A stretch of 64,000 nucleotides of DNA, taken from contig NZ_JAGGOW010000040.1 in the NCBI RefSeq assembly GCF_018614135.1, positions 1 through 64,000 of the forward strand. The letters are read 5' to 3'. Below the pieces are notes generated by a model. That model had not been told where the DNA came from and searched no databases. It was given only the letters and a program-made list of their open reading frames with translations. Source of the DNA: Streptomyces sp. ISL-66. Lineage in GTDB: Bacteria > Actinomycetota > Actinomycetes > Streptomycetales > Streptomycetaceae. Shown in pieces: positions 1 to 6,713 of the stretch; within the stretch, counting starts at the first letter, position 1; each line of letters starts with the position of its first letter. Position numbers and translations under genes: made by a program.

Positions 1-87
1 TCTGGACTCCAGACAGGACCTAAGGCGACGGGGGATTCCAGCGTGGTCGTCACAGTGAGACTTCCTCTCTCGACGCTTGGGGCCTGG

Positions 88-147
88 TTACGCGGCGGGC
101 GGGTGCGGGAACGTCTCGCCGCCCTCCTTGTCGCCGGGGTCGGTCAT
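88..147 (-). CDS. Possible 19-residue peptide ORF
   Basis: On the minus strand an ATG at 147-145 is preceded by a strong Shine-Dalgarno (AAGGAGGTGAAG, about 151-162) and opens a frame of 19 codons ending in TAA at 88-90. The peptide is Gly/Pro/Glu-rich with no hydrophobic segment, and I recognise no family. The ribosome site is better than that of most genes here, so it may be a translated leader or peptide. It could equally be the remnant 5' end of a decayed element gene. It lies downstream of, and in the same direction as, the two small genes at 371-789. Confidence 0.3.
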   Translation of the reverse strand: MTDPGDKEGGETFPHPPAA

Positions 148-277
148 CGCTTCACCTCCTTCGGTTGATCAGGGGGCTCCGGCTTTCCCTGGTGCCGGAG
201 CGTTGCCCTCACCGCCCAGGGCGGCACCCCGGCAAAGGGGCGGACCGGGGGGAGAACCTGAGCACGTCAACTCAGAC

Positions 278-294
278 GGGACACGTCGTGTCCC
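278..294. promoter_or_regulatory. 17-bp perfect palindrome, possible operator
   Basis: GGGACACGTCGTGTCCC is a perfect 8-1-8 palindrome in the non-coding stretch between the small minus-strand genes and the 19-codon ORF. Its size fits a dimeric helix-turn-helix site; the binding protein is unknown. Apart from this, the hairpin at 324-356 and the short ORF, I see nothing in 1-370. Confidence 0.35.
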
Positions 295-323
295 TGTTCA
301 AGCCTTGTCCGGTCGGGGGTCTA

Positions 324-356
324 CCTGTCTCCCGTCGGGAGGGCGGCGGTGACAGG
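324..356 (-). terminator. Hairpin after the 371-789 gene pair
   Basis: CCTGTC (324-329) and GACAGG (351-356) can pair, and they enclose a second palindrome CTCCCGTCGGGAG (329-341). The structure begins 15 nt past the stop codon at 371, which fits a terminator for the minus-strand pair. There is no T-tract, which is common for Streptomyces terminators. Confidence 0.4.
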
Positions 357-370
357 ATTCTGAGAACGGC

Positions 371-589
371 TCAGCGAGCCAAGGGGTCCCGCAGTGCTTC
401 CGCTATCTGCTCCACCACGTCAGCCGGGACAGTCCCGAGCTCGACGTAGGCGCGACCGGTCTTCGTGACCACAGGCCGAACGCTGCTCCACGCGGCCTCA
501 GGGACATCCAGCGCAGCCAGAGCCGCGCGTATCGCCTCGGCGGCGTCCGTGGCCCGGGTCCAGCTGTCTCGCCACGTCTGCATGTCCAT
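371..589 (-). CDS. Small hypothetical protein (72 aa)
   Basis: I do not recognise this protein. It is a soluble, mostly alpha-helical sequence with an Asp/Glu/Ala-rich N-terminal half and a central stretch reading SVRPVVTKTGRAYVELGTV that looks like a beta hairpin. The start at 589 is chosen because its ATG overlaps the upstream stop as TGATG, implying translational coupling; an in-frame start at 616 would overlap further. No membrane segment or signal peptide is present. It lies in the lower-GC segment that ends at the tRNA scar near 2794, so it is probably element cargo. Confidence 0.6.
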   Translation of the reverse strand: MDMQTWRDSWTRATDAAEAIRAALAALDVPEAAWSSVRPVVTKTGRAYVELGTVPADVVEQIAEALRDPLAR

Positions 590-789
590 CACGCGGCCAC
601 GCTCACGCTCGGGCACTCGTTCGCGTGTTGGTAGATCACCACAGGAGAGGCCGAGGCCCGCTCGATGGCACCCCGGCGAACCGGCTCAAGGGGTTTGATG
701 CCTTGCCGACACGCAGAGCACCGGCTTCCCGTCGGTGCGTAGGTCACGTACTCCCACAACTGTTCCGCCAACTGCGTGGTGCCCGTCAT
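589..789 (-). CDS. Small CxxC/HxxxC protein (66 aa)
   Basis: A short protein with Cys24-x2-Cys27 and His55-x3-Cys59, a spacing that could hold one zinc ion. No named family is recognised. It is the first gene of a two-gene minus-strand unit, and its TGA overlaps the ATG of the next gene. The 183-bp region upstream is shared with the divergent 973 gene and carries a perfect 14-bp inverted repeat, so both directions are probably controlled together. A role in nucleic-acid or protein binding is only inferred from the cysteine/histidine layout. Confidence 0.6.
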   Translation of the reverse strand: MTGTTQLAEQLWEYVTYAPTGSRCSACRQGIKPLEPVRRGAIERASASPVVIYQHANECPSVSVAA

Positions 790-859
790 GGCGCCCTCCC
801 GATCGCTTCCGAGGTCGATGGAAGGACCCTAGGAAGTGAGCAGTGCCGGGCTCCACAAA

Positions 860-940
860 CTTGCATGAGCTTGCACAGCAATTCGCTTGGTTGGTAGCAC
901 TATTGACGCTGTCTCTGCTGCTCAGCCAAGCTCATGCAAG
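860..940. promoter_or_regulatory. Divergent control region with perfect 14-bp inverted repeat
   Basis: CTTGCATGAGCTTG at 860-873 is repeated exactly as its reverse complement at 927-940. Each arm also contains TTGCA-type subrepeats (861-865 and 871-875 in the left arm). The region lies between the divergent genes at 789 and 973. A weak promoter toward 973 can be read as TTGCAC (871-876), 18 nt, TAGCAC (895-900), which would place the left arm on the -35. The XRE protein at 1729-2577 is a candidate binder, by proximity only. Confidence 0.5.
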
Positions 941-972
941 CCCCAGCAAGCACCTAGACCAGGGAGCCAGCC

Positions 973-1227
973 ATGGCCGTAGAGTTCGTCGGAATCGACC
1001 CCAACACCGACCGGGACCACTGCCCCACTGTGTGGGCGGACGCGGAAGCTCAGGAGATCTTGTTGCAGGGATGGAAGCCGAGCCCCGAGACTCAGACGGA
1101 GTGCGAGGGGAGCAGCCCCGCGAACGGTCCGGTGCCCGACAGTGAAGCCATCGTCAGGATTCCGGCCCGGATGATCCCGATGATCAGGGAGGCGTGTGAT
1201 GCCGTCGAGCGTGCCCAGCTTCGCTGA
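973..1227 (+). CDS. Small hypothetical protein upstream of DUF6879 (84 aa)
   Basis: An acidic soluble protein of a type often found beside DUF6879/XRE regulator genes in Streptomyces; its biochemical role is not known. It opens with a GIDPNT segment and a conserved WADAEAQEILLQGW stretch, and ends in a short helix (RMIPMIREACDAVERAQ). ATG at 973 follows AGGGAG at 961-966. It overlaps the next gene by 29 nt, so the three genes 973-2577 form one unit. G+C is lower than in the catabolic genes further right, in line with transfer on a mobile element. Confidence 0.7.
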   Translation: MAVEFVGIDPNTDRDHCPTVWADAEAQEILLQGWKPSPETQTECEGSSPANGPVPDSEAIVRIPARMIPMIREACDAVERAQLR

Positions 1228-1714
1228 GCTGCTTGGCCGGTGCGAGCGGTCCGCCGTCCATCTGGAGTTGCGTGATTCCTACGCCCCAACGGACCGGTTC
1301 GAGGCATGGAAGCGGGGCGAGCGGATCAATTGGGAGGACCGCGAATCCTGGTGGCATCCCTATGACCAGTTGATCACGGATACCGTGGCCCGGGGCGTGG
1401 CGATCCGCCGGGCCCGGGTGATCTCCGAGCCCGTATCGGAGTACATCCGCTGGGAGCATTACGTCACTCACGCCAACGTCACTGCGGGTGAGGAGGTCCG
1501 GTGGCTGCCACGGCGACGGTCCACGAGTATCCCCCTGCCGGGGAATGACTTCTGGCTGTTCGATGGTGCGTTTCTCCGGGTGCACCACTTCTCGGGTGAC
1601 GGGGTGGTGGTGGAGGACGAGATCACGGCCGACCCGGAAGCCGTGAAGCTGTGCTCCAACGCCTTCGAAGCGGTCTGGGAGCGAGCGATCCCGCACCACC
1701 TGTACGAGATCTGA
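1199..1714 (+). CDS. DUF6879 family protein
   Basis: About 171 residues with features typical of DUF6879: an N-terminal FAELLGRCERSAVHLELRDSY segment, an FEAWKRGE motif, the central RARVISEPVSEYIRWEH block and the C-terminal VWERAIPHH. The family is widespread in actinomycetes and is usually encoded next to an XRE/DUF5753 regulator, as here (14-nt gap). Its molecular function is unknown; a partner role for the regulator is inferred from that linkage. ATG 1199 is chosen over GTG 1196; both lie inside the end of the upstream gene, suggesting coupled translation. Confidence 0.8.
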   Translation: MPSSVPSFAELLGRCERSAVHLELRDSYAPTDRFEAWKRGERINWEDRESWWHPYDQLITDTVARGVAIRRARVISEPVSEYIRWEHYVTHANVTAGEEVRWLPRRRSTSIPLPGNDFWLFDGAFLRVHHFSGDGVVVEDEITADPEAVKLCSNAFEAVWERAIPHHLYEI

Positions 1715-1728
1715 CGAAGGCCGGCTCC

Positions 1729-2577
1729 ATGCCCACACACCCCTCTTCCAGCGTGCAGAAGGCCCGCGAAGACCTTGCCGGGCGGCTGCGTGAGATCCGG
1801 AAGGATGCGGGGATCAGCGGGCGGGAGCTGGCTGTCAGGTGCTGCTGGTCCGAGTCGAAGTCGTCCCGGATCGAGAACGCCAAGACCCCTCCCTCCGACG
1901 CGGACATCAAGGCGTGGTGCCTGGCCTGCGCCGCTGACGATCAGGTCCCTGACCTGATCGCAGCAAACAGGCAGTCCGCCGATGCTCATGTGCAGTGGAG
2001 GCGACTCCAGCAGAGCGGCCTCCGTCGCCTGCAAGAGTCCACAGGCGACCTGTACCAACAAACCAAGATGTTCCGGGTCTACGTTTCCGACGTGATCCCC
2101 GGATTCCTCCAGACGCCCGGATACGCCGCCGCCCTTCTGTCGTCCATCGCGGACTTCCGGGGAACCCCCAACGACGTGAGTGACGCCGTGGCGGCCCGCA
2201 TAAGGCGTAACGCGGTGCTGAGCAACGGCGCACGCCGGTTCTCGTTCGTCCTGGAGGAGTCAGTGTTGCGGTACCGGCTGTGCAGCGCCGAAACGATGGC
2301 GGCACAGCTTGGCCACCTGCTCGGGGTCATGGATCTCCAGAACGTCGCCGTGGGGATTGTCCCGCTCTCTACGCAACGGACCGTATGGCCCATGCCCACC
2401 TTCACGATCTTCGATGACACCAAGGTGCACGCGGACACGCTGGATGCCGCTTCCACCCTCACGCAGCCTAGCCAGGTCGAGCTGTACGTCCGAGCCTTTG
2501 AGCGGCTCGCACAGGGGGCAGCGCGGGGAGCTGCGGCACGATCTCTCATAGCGGGGGCGTTGGCGTCCCTGGACTGA
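1729..2577 (+). CDS. XRE-family helix-turn-helix regulator with DUF5753
   Basis: 282 residues. The N-terminal 20-65 region is a Cro/C1-type helix-turn-helix (LREIRKDAGISGRELAVRC, then SESKSSRIEN). The rest is the DUF5753 domain, with its usual YVSDVIPGFLQTPGYA and FVLEESVLRYR segments and the VGIVPLSTQ strand. Such proteins are DNA-binding regulators in Streptomyces, some acting in development, paired with small acidic or DUF6879 partners. ATG 1729 is preceded by GAAGG (1715-1719). Longer in-frame starts inside the upstream gene are rejected because they lack this site and add unconserved sequence. Confidence 0.85.
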   Translation: MPTHPSSSVQKAREDLAGRLREIRKDAGISGRELAVRCCWSESKSSRIENAKTPPSDADIKAWCLACAADDQVPDLIAANRQSADAHVQWRRLQQSGLRRLQESTGDLYQQTKMFRVYVSDVIPGFLQTPGYAAALLSSIADFRGTPNDVSDAVAARIRRNAVLSNGARRFSFVLEESVLRYRLCSAETMAAQLGHLLGVMDLQNVAVGIVPLSTQRTVWPMPTFTIFDDTKVHADTLDAASTLTQPSQVELYVRAFERLAQGAARGAAARSLIAGALASLD

Positions 2578-2625
2578 GTCCGGTGGCGGCCAGCAGGAGG
2601 CTCTACTGCCCGGAGCTGGACCGGT

Positions 2626-2650
2626 TGACCACGTGACCAACGCATGACCA
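2626..2650. repeat. Three TGACCA repeats near the attachment site
   Basis: TGACCA occurs at 2626-2631, 2634-2639 and 2645-2650, the last two extended as TGACCAAC. They lie about 120-145 bp from the tRNA-derived sequence. Clustered short direct repeats at this distance are typical of arm-type binding sites of tyrosine integrases, but that assignment is inference. Confidence 0.35.
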
Positions 2651-2769
2651 ACAGCGGTCCGGAACAGGCAGAAACAGCAGGTGAGCGGGGCCAACCGTGG
2701 CAGCCCCGGAGGCCTTCACAGGGGTATTCATGCAGGTCAGGGAACTAACAAGCTGGTGCCCGAGTGGAG

Positions 2770-2794
2770 AGTTCAAGTCCCCCCTCGGACACCA
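2770..2794 (+). mobile_element. Attachment site: detached 3' end of a leucine-type tRNA
   Basis: The sequence holds a T-loop TTCAAGT (2772-2778), a 3' T-stem CCCCC, an acceptor strand CTCGGAC, discriminator A and an encoded CCA ending at 2794. The rest of a tRNA is absent: no GTCCGAG 5' acceptor lies about 85 nt upstream, and the bases before the T-loop (GAGAG) cannot pair with CCCCC. This is therefore a duplicated tRNA 3' end, as left by integration of an element into a tRNA gene. The TTCAAGT loop and what looks like variable-arm sequence before it suggest tRNA-Leu. Confidence 0.65.
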
Positions 2795-2798
2795 AGCG

Positions 2799-2823
2799 AA
2801 AACCCCACTTCACGTGGGGTTTT
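2799..2823 (+). terminator. Rho-independent terminator of the original tRNA
   Basis: AAAACCCCAC (2799-2808), loop TTCAC, GTGGGGTTTT (2814-2823): a 10-bp perfect stem with a T run, starting 5 nt after the tRNA CCA. Its position suggests it was the terminator of the tRNA gene before the element inserted. Confidence 0.8.
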
Positions 2824-2885
2824 CTGCGTTGGGGGGCCGCGCTCCCGGCGGATCGGCCGCGGCCGGGTGGGGATATTCTGCTGGG

Positions 2886-3254
2886 GTGAACCAGAATCTT
2901 CCCCCTTGTCCCACATGTTCCTGTGAGTACACCTACGAGATGGACGCGCTCGTGGTGTGCCCCGAGTGCGGTCACGAGTGGGTGCCCGCCGAGGGCGGTA
3001 CGGACGGCGCCGAGGGCGGCGGGAGCCCCGGCGAGCGGGTCGTGAAGGACTCCGTCGGCAACGTGCTCCGGGACGGCGACACCGTGACGGTGGCCAAGGC
3101 GCTCAAGGTCAAGGGCAGCCCGTCGGGGATCAAGGCCGGCACGAAGGTGCGCAACATCCGCCTCGTCGACGGGGTCGACGGCCACGACATCAACTGCAAG
3201 ATCGACGGCTTCGGCGCGATGCAGCTGAAGTCAAGCGTGGTCAAGAAGGCCTGA
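2886..3254 (+). CDS. yjdM: YjdM/PhnA-family zinc-ribbon protein
   Basis: 122 residues, close to the usual length of this family. An N-terminal zinc ribbon (CPTC at 8-11 and CPEC about 26-29) is followed by the conserved PhnA domain (VKDSVGNVLRDGDTVTV, then LKVKGS and KAGTKVRNIRL). Originally linked to alkylphosphonate use in E. coli, the family has no proven phosphonatase activity, so the role remains uncertain. The GTG at 2886 is chosen because conserved sequence starts there; a longer reading frame would run back across the tRNA scar. It is the first chromosomal gene after the element boundary and ends at a strong bidirectional terminator. Confidence 0.9.
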   Translation: MNQNLPPCPTCSCEYTYEMDALVVCPECGHEWVPAEGGTDGAEGGGSPGERVVKDSVGNVLRDGDTVTVAKALKVKGSPSGIKAGTKVRNIRLVDGVDGHDINCKIDGFGAMQLKSSVVKKA

Positions 3255-3283
3255 CCGGTGCCCGGGCGACCCGGAACGAAGAG

Positions 3284-3315
3284 GAGAGGGACCCCGCCTC
3301 GGCGGAGTCCCTCTC
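3284..3315. terminator. Bidirectional terminator between convergent genes
   Basis: GAGAGGGAC (3284-3292) pairs perfectly with GTCCCTCTC (3307-3315), with an inner CCGCC/GGCGG stem. It sits between yjdM and the convergent permease gene, so it can serve both. Confidence 0.75.
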
Positions 3316-3332
3316 GTCGTACCGCGTCCCGG

Positions 3333-4931
3333 TCAGCCGCGCGGGGCGTGCGGGGCGTGCGGGGCGTGCGGGACCTGCTCCACCGACTCCGCCGCCTGGT
3401 CGAGGCGGAAGGCCTCGTTGCCCAGGCCGATGCGGGCGTGGACCTCGGGGCGGGTGGAGCGCAGGACCAGGCCGTACGCCACGCCCACGACGGCCGCGGC
3501 GGCGATGATCCCGGGCAGGACCCAGCTGAGGGCGGAGCCCTCCTCGGCGCCGACCAGGACCCCGAAGTCCTTGACGGTCCAGAAGGCGATGCCGAGCAGC
3601 GCGAGGCCCGCGAGCCCGGCCGCGACCAGGCGCCAGACCTGGGCTCCGGCGGTGCCGCGGCGGACGAAGAAGGCGATGACGGCGAGGGAGGCGGCGGCCA
3701 TCAGCAGGGTCACGCCGAGGGCGCCGACGCTGCCCATCCAGGTGAACAGGTGCAGGACGGGCGCGGTGGGGTCGCCGGTCGGCAGGTCGTCGGTGAACGC
3801 GAAGGCGAGGACGACGACCACGGAGACCACGGTCTGCAGGAGCGAGCCGGTGGCGGGGGCGCCGGTACCGGCGTTGGTGCGGCCGAAGGAGGCCGGGAGC
3901 AGGCCCTCGCGGCCCATCGCGAAGGCGTAGCGGGCGACGACGTTGTGGAAGCTGAGCATCGCCGCGAACATGCCGGTCACGAACAGGACGTGCAGGGTGT
4001 CGGTGAAGGCGCCGCCCAGGCGGCTCTCGGTGAGCTGGAAGAGCAGTCCGGGGCCGGCCTCGGCGGAGGCCTTGACCACCTCGCCGGGGCCGGTGGCGAC
4101 GGTGAGGGCCCATGCGCTGAGCGCGAAGAAGAGGGCGACGAAGCCGACGGCCAAGAACATCACCCGGGAGACGACGATGTGCGGCTTGCTGGTCTCCTCG
4201 GCGTACACCGGGGACTGTTCGAAGCCGACGAAGGCGGCGATGCAGAAGCACAGGGCGGTGCCCAGTCCCGCGCCGCCCAGGGTCTCGGGGTTGAACGCGT
4301 GCAGCGAGAGGCCGTCGGGCCCCGGCTTGCCGAGGGCGGCGAGGTCGAAGACGACGACGAGGACGACCTCGATGAGCAGGAGGAGGCCGATGACCTTGGC
4401 GTTGAGGTCGATCTTGAGCCAGCCGAGGGCGCCGGTCAGCACGACGGCGGCCAGGGCCGGTATCCACCAGGCGAGTTCGATGTCGAGGTAGGTGGCGAAG
4501 AGGCCGGAGACCTCGAAGCCGAGGATGCCGTAGACGCCGACCTGCATCGCGCTGTACGCGACGAGGGCGACGAGCGAGGCGCCCGCGCCGGCGGTGGGGC
4601 CGAGCCCGCGCGCGATGTAGGCGTAGAAGGCGCCGGCGTTGTGGACGTGGCGGCTCATCTCGGCGTAACCGATGCTGAAGAGCGCGAGGACGGCGCCGAG
4701 GATGACGAACAGCAGCGGCTGTCCGACGATGCCCATGACGCCGAAGGTGGTGGGCATGACGCCCGCGACCACCATCAGGGGCGCGCTCGCCGCGAGTACG
4801 GAGAGCAGCAGGCCGGCAGTGCCGAGGCGGTCGGCGCGCAGGGCACGGTCCTGGCCCTTGTACGTGCGGATCTCGGCCGGGCCGGCGGGGCCTGCCGGGT
4901 CCGTGAGCGTGGTGGATCTGCCCGTCGGCAT
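3333..4931 (-). CDS. APC-superfamily amino acid permease
   Basis: 532 residues with about 12-14 hydrophobic segments, of the amino acid-polyamine-organocation superfamily. The first helix region (LLLSVLAASAPLMVVAGVMP) and the following YAEMSRHVHNAGAFYAYIARGLG are the typical helix 1 and helix 2-3 segments of Streptomyces APC transporters. It should import an amino acid or amine across the membrane; the substrate cannot be read. ATG 4931 follows an AGGA-like site; reading further upstream enters the neighbouring gene. The C-terminus ends in three HAP repeats encoded by a 9-bp tandem repeat. Confidence 0.9.
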   Translation of the reverse strand: MPTGRSTTLTDPAGPAGPAEIRTYKGQDRALRADRLGTAGLLLSVLAASAPLMVVAGVMPTTFGVMGIVGQPLLFVILGAVLALFSIGYAEMSRHVHNAGAFYAYIARGLGPTAGAGASLVALVAYSAMQVGVYGILGFEVSGLFATYLDIELAWWIPALAAVVLTGALGWLKIDLNAKVIGLLLLIEVVLVVVFDLAALGKPGPDGLSLHAFNPETLGGAGLGTALCFCIAAFVGFEQSPVYAEETSKPHIVVSRVMFLAVGFVALFFALSAWALTVATGPGEVVKASAEAGPGLLFQLTESRLGGAFTDTLHVLFVTGMFAAMLSFHNVVARYAFAMGREGLLPASFGRTNAGTGAPATGSLLQTVVSVVVVLAFAFTDDLPTGDPTAPVLHLFTWMGSVGALGVTLLMAAASLAVIAFFVRRGTAGAQVWRLVAAGLAGLALLGIAFWTVKDFGVLVGAEEGSALSWVLPGIIAAAAVVGVAYGLVLRSTRPEVHARIGLGNEAFRLDQAAESVEQVPHAPHAPHAPRG

Positions 4932-4950
4932 GGCGGGTCGTCCTTTCGGG

Positions 4951-5000
4951 GCGGGGACTGAACGGGGCTGAGCGGGACTGAGCGGGGCTGAGCGGGACTG
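4951..5000. repeat. 10-bp tandem repeat, five units
   Basis: Five units of consensus AGCGGG(G)CTG fill most of the 77-bp gap between the permease start and the end of the next gene. Units alternate between GGGACTG and GGGGCTG forms. Confidence 0.75.
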
Positions 5001-5008
5001 GTCCGGGG

Positions 5009-5956
5009 TCAGGCGGTGCCGAGCGCGGCGCTGCGCGCGGCGAGGAAGGCCTTGTGCGGGTCGAGGTCGGGGTAGGACCACGGGGCGCGGGTGGCGTGGC
5101 TGCCGATGCGGTGGAAAAGCGCGGCGGCTTCGGCGGGGCGGCCCTCGCAGAGCTTGGCGTGGGCCAGGAAGTTGAGGTCCACGCGGTTGCGCGGGTGGTC
5201 CTCGCGCTCCCATTCCAGCCACCAGTCGAAGGCGGACCGCAGCACCTGGCGGGCGCGGCGGCCGGACCAGTGCTCGGTGATGCCGCCGGGGGTGTGCCCG
5301 TGGACCGAGGCGAGGACCCGGTAGCGCTCGGCGTGGGCGATGACGGGGAGCACGGCGAGCGGGGAGTCTGCCGGGGACTCCTCGGCGGCCCAGGCGGCGA
5401 AGTCGTAGACCTCGTGGAGCGGGTCGTGGCCGGCGCCGGGGGTGCGTTCCGCGAGTTTGGAGACCATCAGGTGGTGGGCGTGGTGGTGCTCGCGGTGGCG
5501 GGCCCGGACCTGGTCGAAGTGGCGGCTGAACTCCTCTTCGGTGCCGAAGGCGCGGGTGAGGAGGAGCAGGCCGAGCCAGGGGGTGGGGTCGGCGGGCAAG
5601 AGGGCGGCGGCCCGGCGGCAGGCTTCTTCGGCTGCCTCGGGGGTGCCCTTGCGGCGCAGGGCGTTGAAGACGGCCGCGCAGGCGAGGAGGGTGACGGCGT
5701 CGGCGCTCTCCGGTTCGGCGAGCAGCCATTCGCGGGCCCAGGCGGTGGCGGCCGGGGTCTCGGCGAGGACGACGAGCCGGTGGCCGCGGCGGTCCCAGTC
5801 GTCGCCGGTGGTGACGAGGAGGGAGCGCGCCTTCGCCCAGCGGCCCTGGGTGAACTGGGTCCGCACGTCGACGAGTTCGGTGTCGCACAGCGCCGGGTCG
5901 AAGAGCTGGGCGTCCCGCTTGCGGGCGCGGCCGAGGGGCGGCGGAGGCGGAGACAT
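5009..5956 (-). CDS. TPR-like hypothetical protein
   Basis: 315 residues without signal peptide or membrane segment. The sequence is almost wholly alpha-helical and resembles tetratricopeptide-type repeats (for example AAALLPADPTPWLGLLLLTRAFG and LVVLAETPAATAWAREWLLAEP). Similar proteins are common in Streptomyces without a known function; a scaffolding role is inferred from the fold only. ATG 5956 is used; upstream in-frame starts extend into the intergenic repeats. It may be co-transcribed with the permease 77 bp downstream. Confidence 0.75.
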   Translation of the reverse strand: MSPPPPPLGRARKRDAQLFDPALCDTELVDVRTQFTQGRWAKARSLLVTTGDDWDRRGHRLVVLAETPAATAWAREWLLAEPESADAVTLLACAAVFNALRRKGTPEAAEEACRRAAALLPADPTPWLGLLLLTRAFGTEEEFSRHFDQVRARHREHHHAHHLMVSKLAERTPGAGHDPLHEVYDFAAWAAEESPADSPLAVLPVIAHAERYRVLASVHGHTPGGITEHWSGRRARQVLRSAFDWWLEWEREDHPRNRVDLNFLAHAKLCEGRPAEAAALFHRIGSHATRAPWSYPDLDPHKAFLAARSAALGTA

Positions 5957-6203
5957 CCGCGGATTCCCTCCAGGACGCGGGCGGTTGGACTGTGTTGCCG
6001 GATGATCACACACAGCAAAGCGGTACGCACAGCTCCGAGTCAAGGTCCAGTCCACTGCGTGGCCAGTTTCAACTGGTCCTGTGATCCACCCAGTTGAGAC
6101 GGTTGTTCGGGTTCGCGCCGGGTCGCTCCGGGTTCGCGCCGGGTTCGGCCCGGCCCCGGCCCGGCCCCGGCCCGGTCCCGCGTGGGGTCGTAGAGTGGGA
6201 TCC

Positions 6204-6713
6204 ATGACCGCGTACGAGGACCTCCCTCCCGCTCTGTTCGCCTTCCCGGGGCCGCTGCGCGACGCGCTGGTGGCCGCGGTGCTGAGCGGGGCCAAAACCA
6301 CGACGACGGGGCTCCTGGCCGACTACGAGGCCGCGGGAGACCCGCTGCCGGTAGCGGGTGACCTGAAGGCGGTCATCGACTCCGCCGGGTGTCCGGTGGG
6401 TGTCATCGAGGTGACGGACGTACGGGTGCTGCGGCTGGCGGAGGTGGACCTGCGGCACGCCCTGGACGAGGGCGAGGGGTATGCGTCAGTGGCTGAATGG
6501 CGATCCGTTCACGAGGGGTTCTGGCACGGCCCGCAGATGCGGGAGGCCCTCGGCGACCCGCACTTCACGGTCGCCGACGACACCCCGGTGGTGGCGGAGC
6601 GGTTCCGCCTCGTCACCCTCCTGCCTCAGGACACGGCCGCCCCGGCGGCGCGGCCCGCCGCGCGGCCCGAGAAGATGCAGCCGCCGAGGAACGTGCCCTC
6701 CAGCGCGCGGTAG
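6204..6713 (+). CDS. ASCH-domain protein
   Basis: 169 residues. The ASCH domain is visible as a KTTTTGLLADYEAAGDPLPVAGD segment followed by GVIEVTDVRVLRLAEVD and a WRSVHEGFW motif, close to YqfB/ASCH proteins. ASCH domains bind RNA or modified nucleosides, and some are amidohydrolases of N4-acetylcytidine; which applies here is not known. The start ATG 6204 precedes the first conserved residues. The last 29 codons lie antisense to the end of the convergent FAD gene (88-nt overlap) and give an unconserved Ala/Pro/Arg tail. Confidence 0.85.
   Translation: MTAYEDLPPALFAFPGPLRDALVAAVLSGAKTTTTGLLADYEAAGDPLPVAGDLKAVIDSAGCPVGVIEVTDVRVLRLAEVDLRHALDEGEGYASVAEWRSVHEGFWHGPQMREALGDPHFTVADDTPVVAERFRLVTLLPQDTAAPAARPAARPEKMQPPRNVPSSAR

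Noticed and set aside
2708-2794. Complete tRNA gene
   Set aside because: No matching 5' acceptor, D-arm or anticodon arm, and the T-stem does not pair; only the 3' end is present.
2697-2885. Longer version of YjdM starting upstream of the tRNA scar
   Set aside because: The extra residues would be encoded by the attachment site and terminator; conserved sequence starts at GTG 2886.
3258-4961. Long plus-strand frame rich in Gly, Glu and Asp opposite the permease
   Set aside because: Antisense of a clear membrane transporter; an effect of GC-rich codons.
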